A stretch of DNA of 36,761 nt from Candidatus Omnitrophota bacterium. Lineage in GTDB: Bacteria; Omnitrophota; Gorgyraeia; JABMRN01; RBG-13-46-9. The position numbers and the translations under genes were made by a program. Positions 35,396 to 36,761 of the stretch are shown piece by piece (the stretch's first letter is position 1; each line of letters begins with the position of its first letter). The notes beneath the pieces are model-generated. The model had not been told where the DNA came from, did not search any database, and saw nothing but the letters and a program-made list of their open reading frames with translations. The stretch spans positions 1 to 36,761 of the forward strand of contig JADHYM010000013.1 in assembly GCA_016782445.1 (NCBI GenBank), given 5' to 3'.

Positions 35396-36559
35396 ATGAT
35401 AATCCTGAGAAAAAAATATATAGAGGAAATATCGGATAAATTCAAAGTTTTTCCGATAGTTTCAATTCTTGGGCCCCGCCAGTGCGGTAAAACAACCCTG
35501 GCTAAACAATATATTGCCGCCACGAAAAAAAACGTAGAATTTTATGACCTGGAAAAGCCTTCGGATTTCGACGCTTTAGAAGACCCATTTTTGGTGCTGG
35601 AAAAAAAGAAAGGATTAGTTGTTATTGATGAGATCCAGCGTATACCAAAAATCTTCGAAACGTTAAGAGTTATAGCAGACACTAATAAGAATGTTAAGTT
35701 CTTGATTCTGGGAAGCGCTTCCCCTCATATTATTAAAAATGTATCTGAAACGCTTGCCGGACGCGTTGGCTTCATCGATTTGTCGGGATTCAGCATTTCT
35801 GAAATGCATTACGAGCATGTGTCCAGGCTTTGGATCCGCGGGGGTTTTCCGGCAGTATATCTCGCGAAAAATGACGATATTTCATTTTTAAGAAGAGAAG
35901 AACTTATTCGAACGTTTTTAGAGAGAGATATTCAGCTTTTTGGGTTTAACATATCTCCGGTTAAACTAAGAAGATTTTGGACAATGCTGGCGCATTATCA
36001 CGGCAAACAATTTAATGCCAGTGAAATGGCCAAAAGCCTGGATATTGATAGCAAGACGGCTAGAAATTATCTGGATTTGTTATGCGGTACCTATATGACA
36101 AGAGAGATTCTTCCATGGGTGAATAATACAAAGAAACGGTTAGTAAAAGCGCCTAAAATATATTTTAAGGATACAGGACTATTGCATGCCTTGTTAATGC
36201 TGAAGAACGAGAAGGAAGTTACACATCATCCTGTCTGTGGATTTTCCTGGGAAGGTTTTGCGATGGGAGAAGTGATCTCATTGATGAACCTGCCGGCGGG
36301 GAAAGTTTTCTATTGGGCCGTTCATGAGCAGGCAGAATTGGATATGCTTTTTTTTCTACACGGGAAAGCAATAGGAGTAGAGTTTAAATATAAATCAAGC
36401 CCAAAGTTCGAAAAATCCATGTTTCAGGCCATAAAGGAACTAAACTTGGAGAAATTATATATCGTGTATCCCGGGGACAAGATGCGCCCGCTCAACGATA
36501 AAGCTTCTCTTGTGCCTTTGAAAAAATTAAGTATAATAAAGAAAGAATTGGAAAATTGA
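35396..36559 (+). CDS. AAA_14/DUF4143-family ATP-binding protein
   Basis: LGPRQCGKTTLAKQY, GLVVIDEIQRIPKIFE, LILGSASPHIIKNVSETLAGRV, IRGGFPAVYLA. Confidence 0.93.
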   Translation: MIILRKKYIEEISDKFKVFPIVSILGPRQCGKTTLAKQYIAATKKNVEFYDLEKPSDFDALEDPFLVLEKKKGLVVIDEIQRIPKIFETLRVIADTNKNVKFLILGSASPHIIKNVSETLAGRVGFIDLSGFSISEMHYEHVSRLWIRGGFPAVYLAKNDDISFLRREELIRTFLERDIQLFGFNISPVKLRRFWTMLAHYHGKQFNASEMAKSLDIDSKTARNYLDLLCGTYMTREILPWVNNTKKRLVKAPKIYFKDTGLLHALLMLKNEKEVTHHPVCGFSWEGFAMGEVISLMNLPAGKVFYWAVHEQAELDMLFFLHGKAIGVEFKYKSSPKFEKSMFQAIKELNLEKLYIVYPGDKMRPLNDKASLVPLKKLSIIKKELEN

Positions 36560-36564
36560 TCTTA

Positions 36565-36657
<93 letters not shown>

Positions 36658-36665
36658 CAGTCTTC

Positions 36666-36734
36666 GCCGCAATATTTTCATCAGGCTTCATTGAATACTT
36701 ACGTATTCGATTTCGCCTGATTCCATGTTGCGGC
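36666..36734. repeat. Nested inverted-repeat structure 3' of tRNA-Ser
   Basis: GCCGCAA/TTGCGGC outer, TCAGGC/GCCTGA middle, GAATAC-ttac-GTATTC inner arms. Confidence 0.6.
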
Positions 36735-36761
36735 TTCGCCTGATTAGCGGGCGATATTATC

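Overview
The window is an almost fully coding, mostly plus-strand bacterial chromosomal segment. Gene content suggests an uncultured anaerobe, perhaps Omnitrophota-like, but that taxonomic guess is not tested. Main gene groups: a HTH/Doc toxin-antitoxin pair with a dyad-symmetric GTTAAC operator array; two paralogous radical SAM proteins flanking a FabK/nitronate monooxygenase-like enzyme and a DEAD-box helicase; a divergent YchF-like protein; a glycerol operon (glpK, GlpA-like, FAD oxidoreductase, DUF1667); DUF523-DUF456-feoA-feoB; a TtcA-like enzyme; a CPA2 antiporter with CBS domains; nifS-nifU; a prenyl synthase; MscS; a SpoU methylase; an HD-like protein; PlsC; an APC permease fused to a PTS EIIA domain; an RRM protein; trxB; a PP-loop thiolase-like protein; DUF6485; tRNA-Arg(ACG)-tadA; a DUF4143 ATPase; and tRNA-Ser(GCT). 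The strongest candidate for something undescribed is the roughly 400 bp region 31063-31453. There, a small GIY-YIG ORF runs exactly from one 26-bp inverted repeat to the other, with its start codon inside one arm and its stop codon inside the other. It abuts a palindrome that has a second, reverse-oriented relative upstream of glpK with conserved ends and a different but still paired stem. Other notable signals are tRNA-Arg(ACG) 9 nt upstream of tadA, which encodes the enzyme that edits it; several genes whose -10 box sits 6-9 nt before the start codon (leaderless-type); a YchF-like GTPase that has lost key nucleotide-binding motifs; and a dispersed CCCATTCCCAA palindrome family. All calls are by eye from the sequence; no database search was run.
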